From contig NZ_SWAR01000001.1 of NCBI RefSeq assembly GCF_006386545.1, positions 62,001 through 126,000 of the forward strand: a DNA stretch of 64,000 nt, written 5' to 3'. Shown piece by piece: positions 38,993-47,944 of the stretch; the first letter of the stretch is position 1; every line of letters starts with the position of its first letter. Made by a program: the position numbers and the translations under genes. The notes under the pieces were generated by a model that was given only the letters and a program-made list of their open reading frames with translations, made no database searches and had not been told where the DNA came from. Origin of the DNA: Methylibium rhizosphaerae (GTDB taxonomy: Bacteria > Pseudomonadota > Gammaproteobacteria > Burkholderiales > Burkholderiaceae_C).

Positions 38993-41900
38993 ATGAATCC
39001 GAGGTCCTGGCACCAGATCACGTGGCTGGCGGCCACCCGCGCCTCTCGCATCGGCCGCGCCCGGGACACCGCCGACGGCTCGTCCGTGCTGCTGAAGGTC
39101 TCGACCGTCGACGTGACGACCTTTCGCGAGGAATTCGCGCTGCTTCGCAGCCTCGACATTCCAGGCCTGCTGCGGCCGCTCGAACTCACGACCGAGGGGG
39201 CGTTGCCGGCGATGGTGCTCGGCGATCGCGACGTGGCCGCGCTGTCGGCTGCGATGGATGGCCGCCCATGGGAGGTGGCCGCCGCGCTGCGCATGGGCTG
39301 CGCATTGACCCGCACGCTGGCCGGCCTGCATGCGGCCGGGGTCCCGCACGGCGACCTGCGCCCGGCCAACATCCTGCTCGAGCCCGCAACCGGCCAGACC
39401 TGGATCGCCGACCTGAGCGCGGCCGTCGAGCGGCGCCGCCGGGGCGTTGGCGAATCGGCAGCGGTCGACGACTGGGCATGGGTCGCCCCCGAACAGACGG
39501 GGCGCATGGACCGGCCGGCCGACCACCGTGCGGACTTCTATCAGCTGGGGCTGCTGCTGTACCGGGCGCTGGCAGGGCGTGCGCCCTATGAAGCGGCCGA
39601 CCCGCTGGAATGGGCGCACTGTCACACGGCCCGCACGCCGGCGCCGCTGTCCGGCACGTCGCCCGGCGTGCCGGCGATCGTGTCGGACCTGGTTCTCAAG
39701 CTGCTGGCGAAGACGGCCGAGCAGCGCTACAGCCATGCCGACGCATTGCTGAACGACCTGCAGCACTGCCTGGCCGAATGGGAACGCACCGGCACGGTCG
39801 CCCCTTTCCCGCTGGGGACCGAAGACCCCCCCGACGAAATCGAGCCGCCGGGGCGGCTGCACGGCCGCCAGGCAGAGCTGGCGGCACTGGCTGAAGCTCG
39901 CGGGCGCATGGTGGCCCTGGCTCGGCCGCAGCTGGTCCTGCTGCTGGGTCCGGCCGGCATCGGCAAGACCTCGCTGGTGAAGTCCTGGCACGAATCCGTG
40001 GCCGGCAGCCATGACCGTTTCGTGGCCGCCAAGTTCGACTCGCAGCGCCGCGATGTGCCCTACGCGGCGCTGGCCCAGGCACTGGACGAACTGGTCCGGC
40101 AGCTGCTGGCCGAGCCGGAGGCGCGCATCAGCGCCTGGCGTGCCGCGCTGGCCGAGGCGCTGGGCGTCAATGCACAGGTGATGGTCGAGATGGTGCCCAC
40201 GCTGGCATTGCTGCTCGGACCGCAGCCGGCTGCGGTCGAGCTGGGCCCGGCCGAGGCGCAGAACCGCCTGCGCTGGGTGCTGGCGCGCTTCGTCGGCGTC
40301 CTTGCACGCCCGGAGCACCCGCTGGTGATCTTCTTCGACGACCTGCAATGGGCTGACGTGGCCAGCCTCGGCTTGCTGCGCGACCTGCTGCTCGGCAGCA
40401 CGACCGGCGCGCTGCTGGTGGCAGGCGCCTGCCGCGACCAGGAGGTCGACGCGTCGCATCCGCTGTCCGCGATGCTCGAGCAGGTGGCGGCCGGCGGCGT
40501 GGACGTCACACGCATCCCGCTGGCGCCGCTCGATGACAAGGCCATGTCGGAGCTCGTCGCCGAGGCGCTGCACACCTCGCCCGCGGAGGCCGAGCCGCTG
40601 GCCGCGCTGGTGTCCCGGCACACCCGCGGCAACCCCTTCTTCGTGCTGCAGAGACTGTCCGAACTGCGTGCCGAGGGGCTGCTCCTCCACGACGCCCGGC
40701 GCCAGGCCTGGCGCTGGGACATCGACACCATCCGCGAGCGCCAGCTGTCGGACGACGTGGTGGCGCTGGTCGAACGCCGCCTGCGCCGGCTGCCTCCCTT
40801 GGCGCGCCGTGCGCTGGAGCATGCGGCGCTGCTGGGCGGCAACGGATCCATCGACCTCCTCTCGCTGGCGCTGGACCTGTCGCCCGCCAGCACGCTCGAC
40901 GCATTGGCCGACGCGAAGCGCGCGGGCCTCGTGGTCTGCGTGGGCCACCGCTATCGCTTTCCCCACGACCGGATGCACGAGGCCGCGCTGGCCCTGGTGG
41001 ATCCGCACGAGCGGACCGCCCGCCACCTGCACATCGGCCGCAGGCTGCTCGCCGGACTCGAGCCCGCGGCGCTGGCCGAACACCTCTTCGAGGTGGTGCA
41101 CCAGCTCAACCTGGGCGCAGCACTGATCACCGATGCCAGCCTGGCGCTGCGGCTGGCGCGCCTGAACGCGCAGGCCGGTCGCCAGGCCAAGGCCCGGCTG
41201 GCCTTCGCCCTGGCGCAGGAGCACCTCGCCAGGGCGGCAGCGGCCTGGCCGGCCGATGGCTGGGACACCTGCCGCGCCGAGACCTTCGCACTCGAGCTGG
41301 ACCTGGCCGAGAGCGAACTCCTCGTCGCCCGCTTCCAGGACGCCGACGGCCGCCTGCAGGCGCTGCTCGCACGCGCGTCATCGGCCCGCGAGCGTGCACG
41401 CGTGTGCGCCCTGCGCATCCGCCTGCGCCTCGTGCCGGGCCAGTTCGGCGCCGCGGCCCAGGCAGCGCTCGATGCCCTCGGCCTGTTCGGCATCTCCTTC
41501 CCCGAGGGCGACACCCAGGCGCTGCTGGCGCAGGCGCACGCGGCGGTGAGGCGCGAGCTGGCCGGCCGCGACATCGAGACGCTGTTGAACGGACCGCCGC
41601 TGGACGACCCCGAGATCCGTACGGTGCTGGGCCTCACCGTCGATTCCTTCACCGGCATCTACATCGCCCGGCCCGACATCTTTCCGCGGCTGGTGCTGCA
41701 CGCCACACAGCTGGTGCTGCGGCACGGCAACTGCGAAGAAAGCGCGGTGGTCTACACCTACTACGCCCGTGTGCTGCTGGCAGGCGGCGACATCGCCGCC
41801 GCCTTCGACTTCTCGCAGCTCGCGGTGCGGCTGAACGAGCGGCTCGACGACCACAAGCGGCGCGGCATGCTGCTGTTCTCGCACGCCGGCTTCATCCACT

Positions 41901-44900
41901 TCTGGCGCCGACCGTTCGCCAGCGGCCGTCCCATCCTCGACCGCGGCTTCACCGCCTGCCTGGAAGTCGGCAACTTCGTGCATGCGGCCCTGATCGCGGT
42001 CAACACCTGCCTGTACATGGTCGAAGCCGGCGAACGGCTCGAGGAGCTGTCGGCGCAGGCCGAGCGCAGCATCGAGTTCCTGCATGCAACGCACAGCGGC
42101 GGCACGCTGGAAGTGGTGCAGTGCTTCGCCCGTTTCGCACGCTGCCTGCAAGGTCGCACATCGGCGCCGGCATCGTTCGACGGCGATGGCTACGACCATG
42201 CCGCCACGGTGGCACGCATGGCCGAACAGAAGAGCCTGGCAGGACTCGGCATCGTCCACGCGCTGGAACAGATCGCAGCGTTCATCGTCGGCGCGCCGCA
42301 GGCGGCGCTGCCGGCCGCAAGCCGGACCGAAGCCGTGCTGCCGGCCGTGTTTGCGATGGCGGTGCGGCCCACCTTCGTGTTCTACCGGGCGCTCGCGCTG
42401 GCCGCCGGCTTCGGCGAGCTGTCGCCCCCCGAGCAGGCAGCCGCACTGCGCACGCTGGAGCAGGCTGCGGCCGACCTGTCGGCCTGGGCCGTGCAAAGCC
42501 CCGAGAACTATGCGACCCGGCACGCGCTGGTGGCGGCGGAACTCGCCCGCCTGCAGGGCCAGGAGCTGCGGGCCGAGCAGCTCTACGAGGAAGCGATCAC
42601 CGCGGCGAGGGTCGGCATGCTGGTGCACCAGGAGGCGGTGGCCAGCGAACGGGCCGCCGCCTTCCACCGCTCGCGCGGCATGGTGCGCATGGCCGAGGCC
42701 TACCTGGCCGATGCCCACGCGGCCTATTCGCGCTGGGGCGCCACGGCGAAGCTGCGCCAGCTGGAGGCCGCCCATCCGGCGCTGCGCGCAGGCGCAGCGG
42801 CAGCGGCGGTCCCGCTCGACACGCTGGCCTTGATGAAGGCGGCACAGGCGCTGTCGAGCCAGATCGACCTGGACGCGCTGCTCGAGACGCTGATGCGCAT
42901 CGCCCTCGAGCAGGCTGGTGCCCAGGCGGGGTGCCTGTACGTGGCTGCAGCCGACCGCTTCGAACTGGCGGCCCAGGCCGAGGTGAGCGGCGAAGCGCTG
43001 ACGGTGCAGCTGCACCGCCCCGGCGTGCCGGTGGAAGACGGCGACCAGCGGCACCCGGCCAGCCTGCTGAACTACCTGCGACGCAGCCGCGAGCCCGTGC
43101 TGCTGGCGGACGCGACACAGCCCCACCCCTTCGCCGGCGATGCCTGCCTGCGCCAGCGCAACCCGCGCTCGGTGCTGTGCGTGCCGCTGCTGCGGCGCTC
43201 ACAGGCGATCGGCGCGCTGTACCTGGAGCACCGGCTCGGCACGCACGCCTTCACCGCCACGCAGGTCACCGCGCTGGGCATGCTGGCGGCCCAGGCCGCC
43301 ATTTCGCTCGAGACCGCTCAGCTGTATGCCGCGCTGAAGCAAGAGAACGACCAGCGCCGGCGCGCCGAGGCGGCCTCGCAGCAATGGCAGGCGCGCATTT
43401 CGAGGCTGGTGGACTCCAACCTCATCGCCGTGCGCATCACCGATCTGGACGGGCACATCCTCGATGCCAACGATGCCTACCTCGCCATCGTCGGCTACAG
43501 CCGCGACGAAATGCGCGCAGGCCTGCTCACGACCGAGCGCGTCACGCCGCCGGAGTACCGGGCGGCCGACGAAAAAGCCGCCCAGGAGCTGCTGGGCGCA
43601 GGCCGCTACCAGCCGTTCGAGAAGGAGTACCTGCGCAAGGACGGGACCCGCGTGCCGGTGCTGGTCGGGGGCATCCTCGTCGAAGGGCCGCCTCCGCAGA
43701 CGGTCGGCTTCGTGCTCGACCTGAGCGAGCGCCGCCGTGCCGACGCCGAACGGCAGGCACGTCTGCAGGCCGAGGCCGCCAACCAGGCCAAGTCGATCTT
43801 CCTGGCCAACATGAGCCACGAGATCCGCACACCCATGAACGCCATCCTCGGCATGTCCCAGCTGGCCCTGCAAAGCGGCTTGAACGAGACACAGGCCCGC
43901 TACGTGCATCACGTGCAGCGCGCCGCGGAGTCGCTGCTGTCCATCCTCAACGACATCCTCGACCTGTCCAAGATCGAGGCGGGCCACCTGGAGATGGAGC
44001 AGGTGGAGTTCGACATCGACGACGTCCTGGACCGCCTTGCGTCGGTGATCGGCCTCAAGGCCGAGGAGAAAGGTGTCGAGCTGGTGTATGCGCTGCCGCC
44101 GCGCCTGCCGCGCAGGCTGCTGGGCGACCCGACGCGGCTCGGCCAGGTGCTGCTGAACCTGGCCAGCAACGCGGTGAAGTTCACCGAACGCGGCGAGGTG
44201 CTCCTCACGGTGGCGCAGGGTGCGCGCGAGGATGGCAGCATCCAGCTCGTCTTCGAGGTCAGCGATACCGGCATCGGCATGAAGCCGGAAGAGATCTCCC
44301 GCCTGTTCCAGCCCTTCACCCAGGCCGACAGCTCCACCACCCGGCGTTTCGGCGGCACCGGCCTGGGCCTCGTCATCTGCCGGCGGCTGGTGCAGCTGAT
44401 GGGCGGCGAGATCACGGTGGACAGCGAGCCCGGGCGTGGAAGCAGGTTCCGCTTCACCGCCCGTTTCGGCCTGCCGGAAGCAGCGGTGGCCCCGCCGCGC
44501 GGCTTCGAGCAGCTGCAGGGCCTGCGGGTGCTTGTCGTCGATGACAACGAGTGCGCCCGCGAGCAGATGGCCGAGATGGCCCGCGCGATGGCACTCGACG
44601 CCGCGACGGCCGCCGACGGCGCCGGCGCGCTGGCGGCCATCGCCGGAGCGGACCGCGCCGACCGCTCGTTCAACCTGGTGCTGCTCGACTGGAAGATGCC
44701 CGGCATGGATGGCGTCGAGGTGGCGCGCCGGCTGGTGGGCATGCAGCTGCGGCATCAGCCGCCGTCGGTCCTGATGGTCACCGCATTCAGCCGCGACGAA
44801 GCCCGGCGCCGCGCCAGCGCAGCCGCTGCGCCGGTGGCCGCCATGCTGGCCAAGCCGGTCACGCCGTCGACCCTGCTGGACGCCTGCCTGGAGGTGCTGC

Positions 44901-45718
44901 TGCCTGCCCGCGCCGCAGCCGCCGCCCCCGCCGTCGACGACATCGTGCTCGAGCGGCAGCAGCAGGCCCTCGCCGGCATCCGGCTGCTGCTGGTCGAGGA
45001 CAACCCGGTGAACCAGGAACTGGCCTGCGAAGTCCTGCGCCGCGCCCAGGTCGACGTAGCGGTGGCCGACAACGGCCTGCGCGCGCTGCAGATGCTGGAA
45101 CAGCAGCCCTTCGACGGCGTGCTGATGGACTGCCAGATGCCGGTGCTCGACGGCTACGAGACCACGCGCCGCCTGCGCCAGGACCCGCGTTGGGCGCAGC
45201 TGCCGGTGATCGCGATGACGGCCAACGCCATGCTGTCCGACCGCGCGGACGCCCTTGCGGCGGGCATGAACGACCACATCGCCAAGCCGATCAAGCTCGG
45301 GCAGTTGTTCGCCACCCTGGCGCGCTGGATCCATCCCACACCGGCCCCTCTGCCAGCGCCGGGCCCTTTCGACGACAACGCTCTGCGCGACAGCGGCGTG
45401 CAACCCGGCAGCCCCCTGCACCACCGGCTGCTCGCCATGTTTGCCGAGCGCGGAGCGCAGTTCGCCGAGCGGTTCGAGGCCGCGGCGGACGATCGCGTCA
45501 CGGCTGCCCGCCTGGCCCACGACCTCAAGTCAGAGGCCGCGCTGCTGGGCGCTCGCCAACTGGTCAGCCTGGCCGCAGAACTCGAGGCTGCGTGTGCCCG
45601 GGGCGCGCCCGCCTCCGAGATCCGGGCGTGCCTGCACGGCGTGGAGGCTGCGCTGGCACCGGTGGTCGAAGCCGCTGCTTCGCGCGCCCCTGCGACGGGC
45701 CTCGAAGAAGCACCCTGA
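38993..45718 (+). CDS. 2,241-residue Ser/Thr-kinase-like - AAA - GAF - PAS - hybrid histidine kinase with two receivers and Hpt
   Basis: Cytoplasmic multidomain signalling protein. Residues 1-270 resemble a Ser/Thr kinase (HGDLRPANI at 119-127 with catalytic-loop Asp121; DLSA where DFG is usual). An AAA-type ATPase follows (Walker A LLGPAGIGKTSL, Lys325; FFDDLQWAD), then a long helical, TPR-like region to about 1250. GAF spans about 1290-1445 and PAS about 1465-1590. The histidine kinase has His1609 in MSHEIRTPMNA and N box NLASNAVKF; receivers carry Asp1899 and Asp2046; Hpt has His2176 in AHDLKSEA. This allows an internal His-Asp-His relay. There is no membrane segment. The ATG at 38993 is assumed; no output regulator is adjacent. 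Confidence 0.9.
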   Translation: MNPRSWHQITWLAATRASRIGRARDTADGSSVLLKVSTVDVTTFREEFALLRSLDIPGLLRPLELTTEGALPAMVLGDRDVAALSAAMDGRPWEVAAALRMGCALTRTLAGLHAAGVPHGDLRPANILLEPATGQTWIADLSAAVERRRRGVGESAAVDDWAWVAPEQTGRMDRPADHRADFYQLGLLLYRALAGRAPYEAADPLEWAHCHTARTPAPLSGTSPGVPAIVSDLVLKLLAKTAEQRYSHADALLNDLQHCLAEWERTGTVAPFPLGTEDPPDEIEPPGRLHGRQAELAALAEARGRMVALARPQLVLLLGPAGIGKTSLVKSWHESVAGSHDRFVAAKFDSQRRDVPYAALAQALDELVRQLLAEPEARISAWRAALAEALGVNAQVMVEMVPTLALLLGPQPAAVELGPAEAQNRLRWVLARFVGVLARPEHPLVIFFDDLQWADVASLGLLRDLLLGSTTGALLVAGACRDQEVDASHPLSAMLEQVAAGGVDVTRIPLAPLDDKAMSELVAEALHTSPAEAEPLAALVSRHTRGNPFFVLQRLSELRAEGLLLHDARRQAWRWDIDTIRERQLSDDVVALVERRLRRLPPLARRALEHAALLGGNGSIDLLSLALDLSPASTLDALADAKRAGLVVCVGHRYRFPHDRMHEAALALVDPHERTARHLHIGRRLLAGLEPAALAEHLFEVVHQLNLGAALITDASLALRLARLNAQAGRQAKARLAFALAQEHLARAAAAWPADGWDTCRAETFALELDLAESELLVARFQDADGRLQALLARASSARERARVCALRIRLRLVPGQFGAAAQAALDALGLFGISFPEGDTQALLAQAHAAVRRELAGRDIETLLNGPPLDDPEIRTVLGLTVDSFTGIYIARPDIFPRLVLHATQLVLRHGNCEESAVVYTYYARVLLAGGDIAAAFDFSQLAVRLNERLDDHKRRGMLLFSHAGFIHFWRRPFASGRPILDRGFTACLEVGNFVHAALIAVNTCLYMVEAGERLEELSAQAERSIEFLHATHSGGTLEVVQCFARFARCLQGRTSAPASFDGDGYDHAATVARMAEQKSLAGLGIVHALEQIAAFIVGAPQAALPAASRTEAVLPAVFAMAVRPTFVFYRALALAAGFGELSPPEQAAALRTLEQAAADLSAWAVQSPENYATRHALVAAELARLQGQELRAEQLYEEAITAARVGMLVHQEAVASERAAAFHRSRGMVRMAEAYLADAHAAYSRWGATAKLRQLEAAHPALRAGAAAAAVPLDTLALMKAAQALSSQIDLDALLETLMRIALEQAGAQAGCLYVAAADRFELAAQAEVSGEALTVQLHRPGVPVEDGDQRHPASLLNYLRRSREPVLLADATQPHPFAGDACLRQRNPRSVLCVPLLRRSQAIGALYLEHRLGTHAFTATQVTALGMLAAQAAISLETAQLYAALKQENDQRRRAEAASQQWQARISRLVDSNLIAVRITDLDGHILDANDAYLAIVGYSRDEMRAGLLTTERVTPPEYRAADEKAAQELLGAGRYQPFEKEYLRKDGTRVPVLVGGILVEGPPPQTVGFVLDLSERRRADAERQARLQAEAANQAKSIFLANMSHEIRTPMNAILGMSQLALQSGLNETQARYVHHVQRAAESLLSILNDILDLSKIEAGHLEMEQVEFDIDDVLDRLASVIGLKAEEKGVELVYALPPRLPRRLLGDPTRLGQVLLNLASNAVKFTERGEVLLTVAQGAREDGSIQLVFEVSDTGIGMKPEEISRLFQPFTQADSSTTRRFGGTGLGLVICRRLVQLMGGEITVDSEPGRGSRFRFTARFGLPEAAVAPPRGFEQLQGLRVLVVDDNECAREQMAEMARAMALDAATAADGAGALAAIAGADRADRSFNLVLLDWKMPGMDGVEVARRLVGMQLRHQPPSVLMVTAFSRDEARRRASAAAAPVAAMLAKPVTPSTLLDACLEVLLPARAAAAAPAVDDIVLERQQQALAGIRLLLVEDNPVNQELACEVLRRAQVDVAVADNGLRALQMLEQQPFDGVLMDCQMPVLDGYETTRRLRQDPRWAQLPVIAMTANAMLSDRADALAAGMNDHIAKPIKLGQLFATLARWIHPTPAPLPAPGPFDDNALRDSGVQPGSPLHHRLLAMFAERGAQFAERFEAAADDRVTAARLAHDLKSEAALLGARQLVSLAAELEAACARGAPASEIRACLHGVEAALAPVVEAAASRAPATGLEEAP

Positions 45719-45764
45719 GCGACGGTCTCGCCGCCTGCGACACCCCCGAGCCGTCGTCGCGGCG

Positions 45765-46085
45765 TCAATGCCGCTTGGAGGGAGGCTGGCTGAACAGCTT
45801 TGCAGCGCGGCCTTTCAGCTCGAGCAGTTCGCTGGCCGTGACCGAGTAGCGGCCGCCCACCGCATCCACTTCGATGCGGAACTCCACCTCGCGCGCGCCA
45901 TTGCGCAGGATGCCGACGGTGAACTCATAGTCCCGGCGGGCTGCAGGAATGCCCGACGCTGCAACGTCGTAGGCCTCGTAGCGAACGTTGCGGATCTCTC
46001 CGCTGGCCAGGTCGAGCTCGCCCTGTGACGTCACTTCGTCTTCGCTCAGTTCGTCGATGATGGAGATCGGAAGCTTCAGGTCCAC
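45765..46085 (-). CDS. hypothetical protein behind a truncated RRM gene
   Basis: 106-residue acidic protein, not recognised. It opens VDLKLPISIIDELSEDEVTS and has alternating beta-type stretches (REVEFRIEVDAVGGRYSVTA) and a basic end (FSQPPSKRH), the look of a small beta barrel. The start is uncertain: GTG at 46085, 8 nt after the stop of the RRM fragment, or TTG at 46097, which overlaps that stop (TTGA). Either way translation is probably coupled to the fragment. Coding bias fits a real gene. Confidence 0.6.
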   Translation of the reverse strand: MDLKLPISIIDELSEDEVTSQGELDLASGEIRNVRYEAYDVAASGIPAARRDYEFTVGILRNGAREVEFRIEVDAVGGRYSVTASELLELKGRAAKLFSQPPSKRH

Positions 46086-46093
46086 GGCAGTGC

Positions 46094-46198
46094 TCAATCC
46101 TTGGCCGAGGTGACGGTGCCGAACCCGGAGAAATGTCGTTGAAGGTCGTCGTCGCGCACGGAATACGGCAGATCGCCGACGTAGAGTTTGCTGGTCAT
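46094..46198 (-). pseudogene. RRM RNA-binding protein cut to its first 34 residues
   Basis: The frame from the ATG at 46198 reads MTSKLYVGDLPYSVRDDDLQ and continues to GFGTVTSAKD, then stops. This is the first half of a bacterial RRM protein: RNP2 (LYVGDLP) is there, but the RNP1 half (KGFGFVEM in intact members) and the glycine-rich tail are gone. Neither other frame resumes it, so a join or deletion looks likelier than a frameshift. The next gene starts at its stop codon. It may survive as a leader that carries the promoter and ribosome site. Confidence 0.75.
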
Positions 46199-46341
46199 CT
46201 GGGGTGCCTGTCAGTGGATGGCGTGCACAGGAGATACCTGTGTCCGGCAGGGGCAGGCCGTTCGCGTTTCCATTCTTTCCAGAGAAGGTTCGGCTACCAG
46301 CCCGCTCAGCGGCGGCGGGAGTGTGACACATCGACACCCGG

Positions 46342-46365
46342 CCGGCGCAGGCGGTGCTGCGCCGG
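46342..46365 (-). terminator. hairpin after the 77-residue hypothetical gene
   Basis: A 9-bp perfect stem (CCGGCGCAG, 6-nt loop, CTGCGCCGG) lies 8 bp beyond the stop at 46374 in the direction of transcription. It has no U-tract, so termination strength is uncertain. Confidence 0.5.
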
Positions 46366-46373
46366 GGCAGCTG

Positions 46374-46607
46374 CTACCACTCCGACAGCGACTGCGGTGT
46401 GGGCCAGAACAGGCGCCCATTGGCCTGGACCACATAGCTCAGCGTTTCTCGCGGCTGTTGATCCTTGAACTCGAAGCCGAGCAGGCCGGGGCGCACGCCT
46501 GCCGGGATGACAGCCTCCACACGCGCCCCCACGAGCTTCTGCCGGCCGGAGGGGGTCGAGGCCCGCATCAGCACGGGATCGCCTACCTTGAAGTACTGGA
46601 TGTTCAT
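46374..46607 (-). CDS. hypothetical protein, 77 residues
   Basis: Small soluble protein that begins MNIQYFKVGDPVLMRAST and includes ARVEAVIPAGVRPGLLGFEF and VVQANGRLFWPTPQ. The pattern of short strands resembles a small beta barrel, but I recognise no family. The ATG at 46607 is the only sensible start; upstream codons in frame look like non-coding sequence. It is followed by a strong hairpin and is probably transcribed alone. Confidence 0.65.
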   Translation of the reverse strand: MNIQYFKVGDPVLMRASTPSGRQKLVGARVEAVIPAGVRPGLLGFEFKDQQPRETLSYVVQANGRLFWPTPQSLSEW

Positions 46608-46828
46608 GCAACGACGGGAGTTGGCGCGGCCGGTCGGGCAGGCCGCCATATCTGCTCTCGGCGACGGAGTATGACCCCGCCGGCCGGCAAAACAGCCCCC
46701 CGGATGCGCGCCTGTCTCACCGTCGCGACGTGTCAATTTCCTCGCGATCTCAAAGTGCGGCGAAGTCGTAACGAATGCAACGACGCGCTGCATCCCGGCC
46801 CCCGATGCCACTGTCTTAAGCTCGCCGG

Positions 46829-47896
46829 ATGTGGACGCTTTTCGATCACCAGCCCGTCAACGACAGCTTTGGCGATTCCGCCGTCCATGTGGACTTTCGC
46901 GACGGGCGCAGGGGCCTGCTCATCGACCTCGGGGACATCCGCGCGCTGCCGCCGCGCAAGCTGCTGCGGCTGTCCCACATCTTCGTCACCCACACACACA
47001 TGGACCACTTCAGCGGCTTCGACCACTGGCTGGCCGTGGTGCTGGCGCGCAAGGCCCGGGTCACGTTGTACGGCGGGCCGCAGTTCATTTCGCAGGTGGA
47101 ACACAAGCTGCGCGCCTACACCTGGAACGTGGCGCCTCGCTATGCAGTGGCGCTGAACCTCGAGGTGCGGGAGATCGGCACCGACGGCCTCATCCGGCGG
47201 GCAAGGTTCTCGAGCAGCGCAGGCTTCCAGCGCGAAGCGCTGGAGTCGACTCCCATGGTTCAGGACGTCATCCACGATGAACTCACCTTCCGCGTGCGTG
47301 CCCGCTTCGTGGACCACGGGATGCCGTGCCTGGCCTTTGCGCTGGAAGAGAAGGCCGCCGTCCGCGTGGCAGGCGACCGGCTCGCGGCCATGGGCTTCAC
47401 CACCGGCGCATGGCTGCGAGAACTCAAGCATGCGGTGCTCACCGGCGCGCCAGGCGAAACGCCCATCCTCGTGGAGTGGAACGACCGTCAAGGCGCGCAT
47501 GCGGTCACGCGCACCGTGGACGACCTGCGCCCGCTCGTGCTGGACGTGGCGCCGGGCAAGCGCCTGGGCTACGTGACGGACCTGCGCTACACCGAGGCCA
47601 ACGTGCAGACGCTCGTCGAGCTGCTCGCGGGCGTGGACACGCTCTACATCGAGAGCGTGTTCCTGGCCGCCGATGAGGATCACGCCAGGCGCAAGAACCA
47701 CCTGACGGCGTGGCAGGCCGGCGACATCGCGCGCCGGGTGGGTGCACGGTCGCTGGTGCCCATGCACCACTCGCCGCGCTATGAAGGACGTGGCGGTGAG
47801 CTGGTGGCCGAAGCCATGGCCGCCTGGGGTGGTCCACCCCGCCGCGTCCCCGCGTCGGCCGATGTCGATTCCGGCCCGGCTCGTTCGTCGTGTTGA
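46829..47896 (+). CDS. metallo-beta-lactamase-fold hydrolase, RNase Z-like
   Basis: 355-residue metal hydrolase. The zinc motif is THTHMDHFSG, where RNase Z has HxHxDH; FVDHGMPCLAFA corresponds to the second metal site and LVPMHHSPRYEGR to the C-terminal histidines. ESVFLAADEDHARRKNHLTA is the conserved RNase Z helix-loop. It may process tRNA 3' ends or act on another phosphodiester. There is no signal peptide. The ATG at 46829 starts MWTLFDHQPVND. It is 48 bp before the MATE gene on the same strand. Confidence 0.88.
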   Translation: MWTLFDHQPVNDSFGDSAVHVDFRDGRRGLLIDLGDIRALPPRKLLRLSHIFVTHTHMDHFSGFDHWLAVVLARKARVTLYGGPQFISQVEHKLRAYTWNVAPRYAVALNLEVREIGTDGLIRRARFSSSAGFQREALESTPMVQDVIHDELTFRVRARFVDHGMPCLAFALEEKAAVRVAGDRLAAMGFTTGAWLRELKHAVLTGAPGETPILVEWNDRQGAHAVTRTVDDLRPLVLDVAPGKRLGYVTDLRYTEANVQTLVELLAGVDTLYIESVFLAADEDHARRKNHLTAWQAGDIARRVGARSLVPMHHSPRYEGRGGELVAEAMAAWGGPPRRVPASADVDSGPARSSC

Positions 47897-47944
47897 ACAA
47901 GGCAACCCGGGCGCGGCGCAGCCGCCCCCCTCAACGGAGTCCCG

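Noticed and set aside
43199-45520. 773-codon minus-strand frame opposite the giant kinase
   Set aside because: Antisense to conserved receiver and kinase domains; composition is typical of GC-rich shadow frames.
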